Source of the DNA: a candidate division WS6 bacterium OLB21 | Lineage (GTDB): Bacteria; Patescibacteriota; Dojkabacteria; B142; OLB20 | Direction of reading: 5' to 3' | Length of the DNA stretch: 64,000 nucleotides | Assembly: GCA_001567305.1 (NCBI GenBank) | Contig: JYPD01000012.1 | Coordinates: 1 to 64,000, forward strand | In this document: in pieces, positions 29,598 through 38,990 of the stretch | Layout of the letters: each line of letters starts with the position of its first letter | Numbering within the stretch: the stretch's first letter is position 1 | The notes under the pieces: generated by a model | Databases searched by the model: none | Seen by the model: only the letters and a program-made list of their open reading frames with translations | Told to the model about the DNA's origin: nothing | Program-made: the position numbers and the translations under genes

Positions 29598-32174
29598 TTT
29601 GGCACATTAGCTAAACTAGAAATATGAATCTCACCGCCTGCAGATAGTGTTCCGCCTACGATCTGCTTGGCAATATGGTTTTCTATATCATCTTGAATAA
29701 CTCTTCTTAATTCTCTGGCACCATATAAAGGATTGTAACCTTTTTTGGCAAGCTCGGCCAACAGGGTTGGAGCATAAGAAAAGGTGATACCTTTTTCTTC
29801 CAGCTTCTCTTCAAGCTCTTTGAGCATGAGTGCTGCAATTTGTTGTACCTCGATGGGAACAAGTGGTTTGAACAGAACAACTTTATCGAAACGATTAATA
29901 AATTCGATGCGTAGATAGTTTCTCAGCCTAGGCATTATTTCTGTTCGAAGCTTTTGGTAGTCGTAACCTTTTGCAGTGTAATCTGCAATCTCTTTTGATC
30001 CAAGATTTGATGTAGCAATAATAATTGTATTCGAAAAATCGACCTTTCTGCCCGCGCCATCTGTTAGTGATCCTTCGTCAAGAACCTGTAAGAACAGATC
30101 AAGAACTTTTGCATTAGCTTTCTCGATTTCATCAAGAAGAAGTAACGAATAAGGCTTTGTCCTAACGGCTTCTGTTAAATAGCCACCCTGAAATGTTCCT
30201 TTCACTTCTTTGCCAAGGAGTCTATCTAAATTTTCTGCCTCCTGATACTCAGACATGTCTAGCCTCAGCATTAGTTTTTCATCGCCGTAATAGACTTTTG
30301 TTAATGCTTTAGCAAGTTCTGTTTTACCAACTCCAGTAGGCCCGAAGAACAGAAACGAGGCAATTGGCCTTTTGCCACTCATAAGCCCCGCTCTTGACCT
30401 GCGTAAAGCGTCTGCAACAGCAATAACAGCTTCTTCTTGTCCAACTATCCTTTTGTTGATTTCTTCTTCAAGGTTTACAAGTAACTTGGACTCCTCTGTA
30501 CTAATTGCACCTACTTTTACGCCTACTTTCGCCGACACGACTTCTTCGATCAACTGTTCATCTGCAAAATTAATACCTCGGCTTTGTGCTTCGACCATTA
30601 CTTCTTCGAGCAAGTCTATTCCTTTGTCGGGCATAACTTTTTCAAAAGAGAACGAACCAGATAATTTGATAAGTCTTACAAGCGCATCAAAACTGACTTT
30701 AACTTTAAATTTATCTTCAAGCTTCGGCAGAACATCCATTAAGATTTGTTGACTAACAGATTCGGATGGTACTTTAAGCTCGACCTGTTTGAACTTTGCA
30801 GACAATGACCGTTCCGGCTTTACTCGGCGTTCGTATCCTGAAGTTGTTGCAACAGCAATTGTTCTTATTTTGTAACGATCAAGAGCATTGATAATTAAAC
30901 CAACCACCTCTTCGGTAACATCTCTTCTGCCGCTAAGTATCTGCTCAAAGTCGTCTAACACTAATATTATGTTCTTGGCTGCTGCTGATTCCTCAAAAAC
31001 GCTTTGCACTCTTTCTTTGAACTTTTCAATATTCTGCGACAGGGCAAAGGCTCTACTAAAATCGAAACCGACAAGGCGCATATCTTTTAAAGATTTGGGG
31101 ACATCTTCAACCACCATACGGACTGCAAGACTCTTGACTAGGGTCGTTCTTCCAACACCGGGGTTTCCGGTCAAAATTACTGCGCTATCTTCGCCTTCAA
31201 CCAGATACGAAATCATTTGCTCCAGTTCTTCTTCTCGGGCAAGAGAATAACTAAAATCTCCTTGTGCAACTTCGGCAGTATAGTCTCTTTGGAATTGAAC
31301 AAGGATCGGTGAAAACCTTGAGGTAAAAGCTCTATTTACAGTAGAAACAGGTTTTAATGCTCTCTTTTGTTTAAATAATTTTTTGTAGCGTGCAATATCG
31401 CTTTTGTTCTGGATCCACAGACCTAAAGAAGCCACTTCTTCTGGAAGAACATTTACACTTTTCAATTCCTGCTTCAAAGGTTCTTTAAGTAGGAAGAGGA
31501 AAAAGGCAAGTTCGTCGACACTATTTGTATGCAGTTCGTAAGCAAGTTCAAAAGACTCTTTTAGAACTTTCACCAACCATTCATCGACATGGGTATTATT
31601 CATTTTGGAATGCGTGCTGCTAATTTTTTGTAACATTTCCTGATTCAAACCGAGCCTTTTTGCTGCGGCCATAACCTTTGGAAAAGAATATAGCTCGTGC
31701 ATTAATAGTGGTAAAAAGTTGTGGTCATCCATGCGCAACAAGTCATCTATAACATTGAGCAAATCATGATCAATAAATGAGCTCAATTCTATCTGCTTGG
31801 GAAGGTCACCCTTGTTCAAAGATGCACGCAAATCGCTTAGCTGTTTGATACGCAACGAGTCGATAAATCTTGTCCTATTTCTGCGTAAAAATAAAGCATA
31901 TAAAAAAGGCAGAACAGAAAAGACTGCCAGTACATCTTTAATTCTGTCGGGATTAAGGATTTCAAATAGCAGAATCTTTCCTTCTTGCAAATCTGTGAAG
32001 AAAAGAATAAGTAAGGTGATCGCCGAAATGACAGTCAGAAAAAAGTCCTAACGACCTATCAAATAATTCGAACTCTCTTCGTAGCCCATATTCCTTTAAT
32101 AAGTAGTCCCAATCAAGGAATAGAGGGATGCCTTTAAACAGTCCGATATTTTCTTTACCTTTACGCAACTGCAT
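29594..32174 (-). CDS. Membrane-anchored Clp/Hsp100-like AAA+ ATPase (frame break)
   Basis: 859 residues. Two membrane helices at about 43-60 and 80-96 replace the usual Clp N domain. A Clp-N-like helical region (about 110-235) precedes D1 with Walker A GNPGVGRTT (about 336-344; the usual Lys is Arg) and Walker B LVLDDFE. D2 has GPTGVGKTE (about 611), Walker B LLLLDEIEKA and sensor motif ATSNLGS. The D1 YRG pore loop is not recognisable. The frame breaks in the A6 run 32039-32044, one base too many. It starts inside the upstream membrane gene (14-base overlap). ClpP partnership is unproven; the position suggests work on the TrbC-like proteins. Confidence 0.82.
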
Positions 32175-32529
32175 AGTTTAAATAGCGGATGAGCTGGATA
32201 AATGGCACTAAAGGTAAAATAAGATAAAAAACAAAGATGGCCAACAACGGCAAAGTGAAGATAGTAAGAATAATGGAACCAGTTACAACCCAAATGAGTC
32301 GTATAGGAATGCTAATAAATACCCCGATCATTGAGTAGTCTTGATACAGGGGTACCAATATATTGGTTGCCATCGGTAAAATATTTAGGTAGCCAAGGGC
32401 AAAACTCCAAATTGCAGATAGTTCCTGCAAGACTTGCCTAGACTGAACAAAATACCACCAAATCCAAAAATTAAGCAGATATTTTTTATCAGCACCACAG
32501 AAGTGATAAATCTTAGAAAAGTTTAACAC
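32161..32529 (-). CDS. Small polytopic membrane protein coupled to the Clp-like ATPase
   Basis: 122 residues, GTG start at 32527-32529. A soluble N-terminal third with aromatic residues is followed by a pair of long hydrophobic helices (about residues 68-115, GVFISIPIRLIWVVTGSIILTIFTLPLLAIFVFYLILPLV region). Its last 14 bases overlap the Clp-like start, so the two are coupled and probably interact. No family name recognised. Confidence 0.7.
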   Translation of the reverse strand: MLNFSKIYHFCGADKKYLLNFWIWWYFVQSRQVLQELSAIWSFALGYLNILPMATNILVPLYQDYSMIGVFISIPIRLIWVVTGSIILTIFTLPLLAIFVFYLILPLVPFIQLIRYLNYAVA

Positions 32530-32567
32530 AGCAAAAGATTGCCGTCATGGGTTAACGGCTCTATAGA

Positions 32568-32576
32568 TGATATAAT
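32568..32576 (+). promoter_or_regulatory. Extended -10 promoter for the 32608 gene
   Basis: TGATATAAT (TGn-TATAAT) lies 31 bases upstream of ATG 32608. A small hairpin GCCGT...ACGGC (32541-32559) lies just upstream. Confidence 0.5.
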
Positions 32577-32607
32577 TCGGCTGAAGTATTTTAGGCCATA
32601 ACTTCGC

Positions 32608-34272
32608 ATGAAAAATGCGCTTAAAAGGTTATCAAGGTACGCCGCAGAGATCTATTTCTTGTTTGTGGCATTAGTCATTATGCTCCCCCTTTTAAGAGAG
32701 GGATACATATTGCTACTGGATATGACATTCACCCCTAAAATGAACTACAGTTTTCGAAGTCCTTTCGGTTTATATAACGAGGCTGCTCGAGACGCAGTAC
32801 TTAACATTGCATCGCAAATAATTGGTTCGCAGTTACTCGAAAAGCTATTGTTGTTCACCCTGTTATTCATGACCGGCTACTTCATGTTTCGACTTCTTAA
32901 ACATTTGAAAGTGAATATAGATGTAGCCCTTGTTGGTGCAACTCTTTATTTATGGAATCCGTTTATTTATAGTCGATTACTTGCCGGTCACTGGGCCTTT
33001 ATATTTGGATACGCTCTGCTACCAATATTCCTAATTTTTTTCAACAAATACTTAAGTAGGAAAAGATTCTCGAATACTTATCTTATTTCTGCTGCGCTCC
33101 TTTGGTTTGCTGCCAGCCTAATAAGTATTCATCATCTATTCATATATTTCATTCCATCTGTTGCCATTACCTTTGCCCACATGCTGCAAACCAAAAACTG
33201 GGAAGGCAAAATTGCAAGACTGGTTTCAATCTGTGCATTTGTGACTCTTTTCTCTTTTAGTTGGTTCTTACCCACAATCCTTTCTGGAGAAGTTTCTAGA
33301 ATCGATAATAATAATCTGCAATTCTTTGCCTCTACTCCTGACCTAAAATATGGACTCTCTACAAACTTACTTGGAATGTATGGGTTTTGGGCAGAGAATA
33401 CAATTGGCGAAACAATAAAACCCTATCTGTCGATCTGGCCAGTTATTTCCATATCTTTAGTGATTATCTCGGCTGCTTCTTTACTGCTGGCAAAACAATG
33501 CTGTAAAAAAAATCAGTATTTATTCATCGTTGCTCTGGCAGGAACTGGTTTTATTGGATTTGTTCTTGCTCACGGATCATATGGAATAATGCAACCTTTT
33601 TGGGACTTCTTCTTTGTAAAGATTCCCTTGTTGCAAATGTTTAGAGACTCACAAAAGTTTCTTAGTTTATATGTCTTAGCATTGAGTATTCTTCTTCCTT
33701 TCAGTATAGGCGCCATCGCTGATTCAGTTAAGATATATAAATTGAGTAAAGAGTCGAAGATAAGAGGATTGAGCATTTTATTGGTTTTGTTAATAATTCT
33801 GGTCAATCCTTTTATGGGATTTGCGGCTGCTGGTCAGATGAAAATATCTGATTATCCAGACAGTTGGTATCAACTTGAGGATAAAGTTATTAGTGAACAG
33901 AGACCCTCTAAGATTCTGATGCTTCCATGGTTAGCCTATGCCAAGTTCGGGTTCAGTGATAAACAAATTGCCAACCCTGGATCAAAATTCTTTAGTGCCT
34001 ATGTTATCGCAGAAAGGATTCCTGCCCTTCTAAAGCAACCTACAAACTGCGAGATCGAATTTAAAGAATATTATAGAGGCGAGATTATTAGTCTCTGCTT
34101 AAACAGCAATAGTGCAAACGCTGACTGGATTAACCAGATTAAAAGCAATGGAATTGACTATGTTGTCATCAATAAAATAAAAGGCTTTGAAGTAAATGAT
34201 TTTTACAACGACAAAGAACACTTTCAGATATTATTTACAGACGACTATACAGAAATATACGAGGTGCTTTAG
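32608..34272 (+). CDS. Polytopic GT-C/YfhO-like membrane protein
   Basis: 554 residues with roughly 11-12 membrane helices over residues 12-410, then a soluble outer domain (about 420-554). The motif LQMFRDSQKFLSLY near residue 350 parallels GFTMFREPQKFYVL in the larger protein at 38991. The layout fits lipid-linked-sugar glycosyltransferases of the GT-C fold or the YfhO family, acting outside the membrane. It starts the plus-strand surface gene cluster. Confidence 0.7.
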   Translation: MKNALKRLSRYAAEIYFLFVALVIMLPLLREGYILLLDMTFTPKMNYSFRSPFGLYNEAARDAVLNIASQIIGSQLLEKLLLFTLLFMTGYFMFRLLKHLKVNIDVALVGATLYLWNPFIYSRLLAGHWAFIFGYALLPIFLIFFNKYLSRKRFSNTYLISAALLWFAASLISIHHLFIYFIPSVAITFAHMLQTKNWEGKIARLVSICAFVTLFSFSWFLPTILSGEVSRIDNNNLQFFASTPDLKYGLSTNLLGMYGFWAENTIGETIKPYLSIWPVISISLVIISAASLLLAKQCCKKNQYLFIVALAGTGFIGFVLAHGSYGIMQPFWDFFFVKIPLLQMFRDSQKFLSLYVLALSILLPFSIGAIADSVKIYKLSKESKIRGLSILLVLLIILVNPFMGFAAAGQMKISDYPDSWYQLEDKVISEQRPSKILMLPWLAYAKFGFSDKQIANPGSKFFSAYVIAERIPALLKQPTNCEIEFKEYYRGEIISLCLNSNSANADWINQIKSNGIDYVVINKIKGFEVNDFYNDKEHFQILFTDDYTEIYEVL

Positions 34273-34287
34273 AATAGAATAGTATTA

Positions 34288-34558
34288 TTGCGAAAATTAA
34301 CTGGAATCACTAGCCACATATTATATAGGTCAGTTACTTGCAGCAGAGATAATCGCTGAAGATGAATCAGCAGACCGACTTAACGGCGAGATCCATAGAA
34401 TAAATCCCCTACACTATGACGCAGCCGCAATTCTTGTGGGTTCCAAAGAAAGAAATCTACCTCTAGAAAAATATTCTATAAGTATCGAAGGCATAGACTG
34501 CAACTTTCGAATAGCGGCTGCGTATTATTTGGCAAAGCATATGCGTGATAAGCGCTGA
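34288..34558 (+). CDS. Possible small gene, degenerate or frame-broken
   Basis: An open stretch of 86 codons (34301-34558, ending TGA) has the composition of a real protein, with a body such as IGQLLAAEIIAEDESADRL and an end of AAAYYLAKHMRDKR, but no start codon. Shifting one base near 34305 joins it to a TTG start at 34288, giving about 89 residues. Without that it is a remnant. No family recognised. Confidence 0.4.
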
Positions 34559-34561
34559 TAT

Positions 34562-34591
34562 TTGTTGTTTAGTACTCTAGTAAGTTATAAT
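34562..34591 (+). promoter_or_regulatory. Promoter candidate for the lipoprotein gene
   Basis: TATAAT at 34586-34591 with TTGTTG 18 bases upstream (34562-34567). The ATG lies 46 bases downstream at 34638. Confidence 0.45.
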
Positions 34592-34637
34592 CAAGCACCT
34601 CTGCCCAGGTAGCGATAACACCAAAATTATAATAACC

Positions 34638-36125
34638 ATGATATATGAACCCAGAATAGATACTGCTAATAGGCAGGAGCAGGACCCGAAAGGAACAGGA
34701 AACAGGAGATTAGTATTCTTGTTACTGGCTGGTACTTTAGTTGTGTCTGCAAGCGGATGCTTTCAAAACGCGGGTCAACCACTCGAGATAACACCTAGTA
34801 ACCCAGTTGTTAGAACTTTTACACCTACCCCCACTCCAACAATGGAGGTATTAGCGACTGCAACTCTGCCGCCAACCGCAACTTTACCACCAACTGAAAC
34901 AGTGGGAGCAGGTGACCCACCAGAAGACGACCCAGAAGATGACAATAATGACCCTCTACCAACAGCAGGCCCCGATGGAGTAATTCGTATCACAGCAACA
35001 CCAAATCCAACAGAGGCTCAGACATTAACTCCAACAACAAGGCCTACTGAAACCGAAACTGCAACAGCACAACCTACTTTGGATAGCGATGCAGTTCTGT
35101 TTGATGCAGATGGAAAAACACTAAATTGGCAGCCGGCTGGATTTATACCAGCATTATCAAACCTTGAAGGTAACCAATATGGATTTCTTAACCCTGATGG
35201 TACAACTACTATCAGAGAAGATGGGGCAATAATCCTCGAATATTTCTCTAGACTCTTTGCAGGAGAGAATATAAGCCAAAGTGCGATAGACATCTGGTCT
35301 CTGGCAGAGACAGATATTAGTAATATCCCAGCGGATTTCTTGGCAGATCAGCATAACAAGATTCGCGAATTAGTAGCTGAGCAGGTTGGATATTCTTCCA
35401 GAGTGGGAGAAAGCAGAATCGACGAAGATCAATTAGCTGCAACTATGAACTACCTGCACGAAGTTTTTGCCGCAATGGCTTCAACTGGATCGCTTCCCCA
35501 ATCCGGAAACAATGCAACAGTCTTTTATGTGCCTGTTCAAGAACTTGTGACTTCATATAACGGCGACATGCTTGATTTATCTGAATATCAAATATTTCAG
35601 ACAGGTAGGCAAGAACCACAGAATCCGGCAGAAGCGATGTCGGCTATTAACCAAATTGCAAGAAACCAAAACAGTCGCCAAATGCAAATTGGAGGAGCTG
35701 ACGGGATAATAAGACGACTCTCGGCACCCTTCAGAAGATTCTTTACTAACAGTAACAGACCTACGAGTCTTTCTGCAGAAAACTACAACGGTCATGTATT
35801 TGTTGTTAGAATGACTGTTGGTGGAAATTCTTACCGCATTAGCCTTGGTGCAGACTCCATTGTGAATTTGTACACATCCAGCGAAGCAACCAGTACACCT
35901 TTTATGCTGGCGACGGGAACAGCAACAATGCCAGCGCCGACATCTACAGATAGCTGGAACGAAACAAGACCAACCGAAACACAACCAACAAGAGAGGCTA
36001 CAGCAATTGTGCCACCAACTGACGAACCTCCACCACCAACTGATCTGCCTATTCCACCAACGGATGTTGTGCCACCGACTGACATGCCACCTCAGCCGAC
36101 TTTAACAAGTGTACCGAATAATTAA
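34638..36125 (+). CDS. Lipoprotein with PT-rich linkers
   Basis: 495 residues. A lipoprotein signal with lipobox SASGC (Cys41) precedes a long Thr/Pro-rich, acidic segment (about 50-150), a folded central domain (about 155-420) of unknown family, and a C-terminal PT-rich tail with PPTD repeats. Such linkers are typical wall-spanning, O-glycosylated stretches, and glycosyltransferase genes are close by. The start ATG is taken at 34638, which leaves a long n-region of 28 residues; a later start is possible. Confidence 0.75.
   Translation: MIYEPRIDTANRQEQDPKGTGNRRLVFLLLAGTLVVSASGCFQNAGQPLEITPSNPVVRTFTPTPTPTMEVLATATLPPTATLPPTETVGAGDPPEDDPEDDNNDPLPTAGPDGVIRITATPNPTEAQTLTPTTRPTETETATAQPTLDSDAVLFDADGKTLNWQPAGFIPALSNLEGNQYGFLNPDGTTTIREDGAIILEYFSRLFAGENISQSAIDIWSLAETDISNIPADFLADQHNKIRELVAEQVGYSSRVGESRIDEDQLAATMNYLHEVFAAMASTGSLPQSGNNATVFYVPVQELVTSYNGDMLDLSEYQIFQTGRQEPQNPAEAMSAINQIARNQNSRQMQIGGADGIIRRLSAPFRRFFTNSNRPTSLSAENYNGHVFVVRMTVGGNSYRISLGADSIVNLYTSSEATSTPFMLATGTATMPAPTSTDSWNETRPTETQPTREATAIVPPTDEPPPPTDLPIPPTDVVPPTDMPPQPTLTSVPNN
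36013..36090 (+). repeat. Imperfect PPTD tandem repeat in the lipoprotein tail
   Basis: The coding sequence repeats a CCACCAACTGA-like unit, giving PPTDEP-PPPTDLP-IPPTDVV-PPTDMP. Such runs can vary in copy number. Confidence 0.6.
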
Positions 36126-36143
36126 TTTTTTATTTAAATTCGT

Positions 36144-38942
36144 ATGAAAATAAAAAAGACAGTAACAGCAATAGTTATAAGCTGTTTGCTTCTCTCTTTG
36201 TTTCCGATTCAAAAAACAGAAGCCACAGTCGGAGAATGCGTAATTGGGACTGTATGCGCATACAAAGATGTATATGATTTCCAAACCTCTACTTATCACC
36301 CCGAAATTGCAAACGGCGTTGAACTAGAACAAAACATCTTCAGAATTGGAATCTGGAATACATCAGGAAGTCCAATCCACAATGTCAGGGTTCATGATGT
36401 TCTTCCTTCTGGTCTAACTTATATACCCACAACCGTTGTCGTTGCTGGTTATACAGGGACATATAATGATCAGGATCTTTTTAACGGAACTGGAATAAAT
36501 TTTGGAACAGTTGCCAATTCCGGATCAATACAACTTAATTTTCTGGTAAGAGTCGACGACTTGCCTGAAGGCAATTACACTTTAACTAACAACGCAACAA
36601 TAACCTGGGACGGAGGATCAATTTCAGATACAGCTTCTGTGTATGTCGAAGCACAAGATCCACCTGTAAACGAAGGAATATTATTGGTGAACGAAATTAA
36701 CCATGCACCAAGAGCCGATTACAGTGCAGGATCTTCATATGCTTTAAAGAATCGAACTGCAGTAAACGCTGATGATCAATGGATTGAAGTCTTTATACGA
36801 CAGAACGGTCTTGACCTTAGCGATTCACGCTGGGAAATGACAATTACCAACAACGGAGGCAGTACTGACACAAGAAACCTATTAACCATTGGATCAAGCT
36901 ATGAATATTTCGGATCAGGATCTGTAACAAATACAGTTAATGGTGCCTATCTTCTTCTTGCTAATCCTTATCTAGAAATCTCAAACGATGCAATAATCAG
37001 CATTAAATACAACGGAATCACAGTCGATGATATGACCGTTAGTGGTTCAAACACAGGTCTTTTAGATGAAACCATAGGAAGGAACGAAAGCAGCACAGAC
37101 ACAAACAGTAACTCAGATTTCAGTAGGAATCACGGAACTCCAGGTAGAGCTAATGAACAAAGAAGCCAAGCACGCTATGAGGCAGAAATCTATATTGACT
37201 CCCAAGCTGGCAACGAAAGAGGTATCGATGTCATTGATGCTGGCGCCAGTAGAGGCATAGCCAAAAAGCTTGAACCGGCATTTGATCTAGCTGGAAATAT
37301 AATGAATGTATCTTCATCTGCCCAGAATGCAGCAGGATACTACAAAGCAATACTTAGACTGAAAGCAGAAAATGCCGATCTTAATAGTTCTGATCATTTT
37401 GCAGAGTTTAACATCAACTACGATAACGGCACAGGTGGATACCATACAATTGGCTATGCTATCCGCGGTAGAGATATCGTATCTAATGGCGTATACCAAA
37501 ACTTTGAGATCGAATTCCGAAAAGGCCCGTCAACAACAAATTCAGTCTTTGAGCTTAGCTTTATACCATCAGCAGGTACAACAGTAATTGTCGACTATAT
37601 CGAAGTTGCTCCATTTTCTCCCAACAATTCTCTACCCCGAGTATACGAGGCCGAAAATATGCACTTCAAAACAGGCTATAGAGCCGACGATGCTGGTACA
37701 GCAGTTGCTTTTGGACCTAAATCTGAAGCTAATGCAGACTCCTTCATGAGCTTCGGTCCATTTACCGCAAGTCACATTACAGGAATCGGTTCAGGACAAT
37801 TCCTAGCAACATATAGAATGCGCTTTGCCAATATTACAGGATCAGCATCCGATTTGGCAGTCCGCATTGATGTTCATAACAAAGCAACAGGAATCTATCG
37901 AGAGAGATTCTTAAGAGTGGCAGACTTATCTGGAAGTTATAAAGACTTCGAGATTTCATTCCCGGCAACCGGTCAAGGTTCAATCGAATTTCGAGTTATT
38001 AACCTTGGGGCAGCTGACATCTACTTTGACAAAGTAACAGTAACCTCAACAAGTTCTGCCAGCATCAGTTATGAGGCAGAGAGTGATTTCGAGTATCCAA
38101 TAGCTCCTGTTGCAACACTAATCAATGCAGGGGCTTCTGGAACACAGGAGGTAAAGGCAGATACAGCAATCAACGCTGAAGGATTCTTAATCAGAGGTCC
38201 TCATGCTTTTGACCAAACAGAAACCAGCAAATACTATGAAGCAAGTTTCAGATTAAGAACAGACTCACCTGCAAGTGGAAACAGCCTACCCGCCGCATTA
38301 CTGTTTATCAGAAACATTGATACAGGACAAATTCTTACAAGTCAGATAGTACATGCCAACACGCTGGTTGAAGATTACAGATCATTCAAGCTGGTCTTCA
38401 ACTCTCCAATCGAGGGCAGACTATCTTATGAGGTCTACTTTTTGAGGACAACAAATGTGATTGCCGATAATGTGGTCGTAACAGAACTGCCAGGCAATCC
38501 AAATCCAAGAGTAAGTCAGGCTGAACAGCTTAGAAGATGGAATAATAACGGCTCAATCGTTGAAGACAGCAAGGCTTCAAACAGCATCGGTCACACAAGT
38601 GGCTATGCGGTGCAAGCTCTAAGCGGAATTAATAACAATCAAGTTGTCTTGTTTAGTGATTCCCAAGAAGTATTCCCTTCGGGAAACTATGAAGCCAAAT
38701 TCCATGTTCGCGGAACTCTCTCCGGAGGATCATCACAAGATATTGCCTATCTTGAGGTATGGAACGAGTTCGGACACCTTAACTATTACCCTCTAAAGGA
38801 ATCAGAATTAGACACCGAATATGGTGTATTCACAGTTCCTTTCACAAAAGTCTCTAACGGAAGAATCTACTTTAAAGTGTTCTACCGCGGAGGTCTTTCT
38901 AACAGCATGTTAATCGATAAAATCGAAGTGAACATGTTATAA
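36144..38942 (+). CDS. Large secreted surface protein with DUF11-like, LTD-like and repeated beta-sandwich modules
   Basis: 932 residues. A signal peptide (about 1-27) is followed by a DUF11-like repeat (about 50-170; the motif VHDVLPSGLTYIP is diagnostic) and a lamin-tail-like domain with VNEINHAPRADY (about 180-335). Four repeated modules follow, each opening with a YEAE/QAE motif (starting near 345, 501, 642 and 792) and closing with an IxxDxIEV-like strand, resembling CBM6/CBM35 carbohydrate-binding folds. No C-terminal anchor is visible. Its start lies 18 bases after the lipoprotein stop. Probably a surface-layer or adhesion protein. Confidence 0.72.
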   Translation: MKIKKTVTAIVISCLLLSLFPIQKTEATVGECVIGTVCAYKDVYDFQTSTYHPEIANGVELEQNIFRIGIWNTSGSPIHNVRVHDVLPSGLTYIPTTVVVAGYTGTYNDQDLFNGTGINFGTVANSGSIQLNFLVRVDDLPEGNYTLTNNATITWDGGSISDTASVYVEAQDPPVNEGILLVNEINHAPRADYSAGSSYALKNRTAVNADDQWIEVFIRQNGLDLSDSRWEMTITNNGGSTDTRNLLTIGSSYEYFGSGSVTNTVNGAYLLLANPYLEISNDAIISIKYNGITVDDMTVSGSNTGLLDETIGRNESSTDTNSNSDFSRNHGTPGRANEQRSQARYEAEIYIDSQAGNERGIDVIDAGASRGIAKKLEPAFDLAGNIMNVSSSAQNAAGYYKAILRLKAENADLNSSDHFAEFNINYDNGTGGYHTIGYAIRGRDIVSNGVYQNFEIEFRKGPSTTNSVFELSFIPSAGTTVIVDYIEVAPFSPNNSLPRVYEAENMHFKTGYRADDAGTAVAFGPKSEANADSFMSFGPFTASHITGIGSGQFLATYRMRFANITGSASDLAVRIDVHNKATGIYRERFLRVADLSGSYKDFEISFPATGQGSIEFRVINLGAADIYFDKVTVTSTSSASISYEAESDFEYPIAPVATLINAGASGTQEVKADTAINAEGFLIRGPHAFDQTETSKYYEASFRLRTDSPASGNSLPAALLFIRNIDTGQILTSQIVHANTLVEDYRSFKLVFNSPIEGRLSYEVYFLRTTNVIADNVVVTELPGNPNPRVSQAEQLRRWNNNGSIVEDSKASNSIGHTSGYAVQALSGINNNQVVLFSDSQEVFPSGNYEAKFHVRGTLSGGSSQDIAYLEVWNEFGHLNYYPLKESELDTEYGVFTVPFTKVSNGRIYFKVFYRGGLSNSMLIDKIEVNML

Positions 38943-38956
38943 TTATAGGATATTAT

Positions 38957-38983
38957 CCCCTCTATCGCTCTGCGGTAGAGGGG
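38957..38983 (+). promoter_or_regulatory. Hairpin that covers the ribosome binding site of the 38991 gene
   Basis: CCCCTCTA...TAGAGGGG pairs perfectly over 8 bases. The 3' arm holds AGAGGGG, the only Shine-Dalgarno-like sequence, 7 bases before ATG 38991. No U-run follows, so it is a poor terminator. Confidence 0.5.
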
Positions 38984-38990
38984 TCCTATA

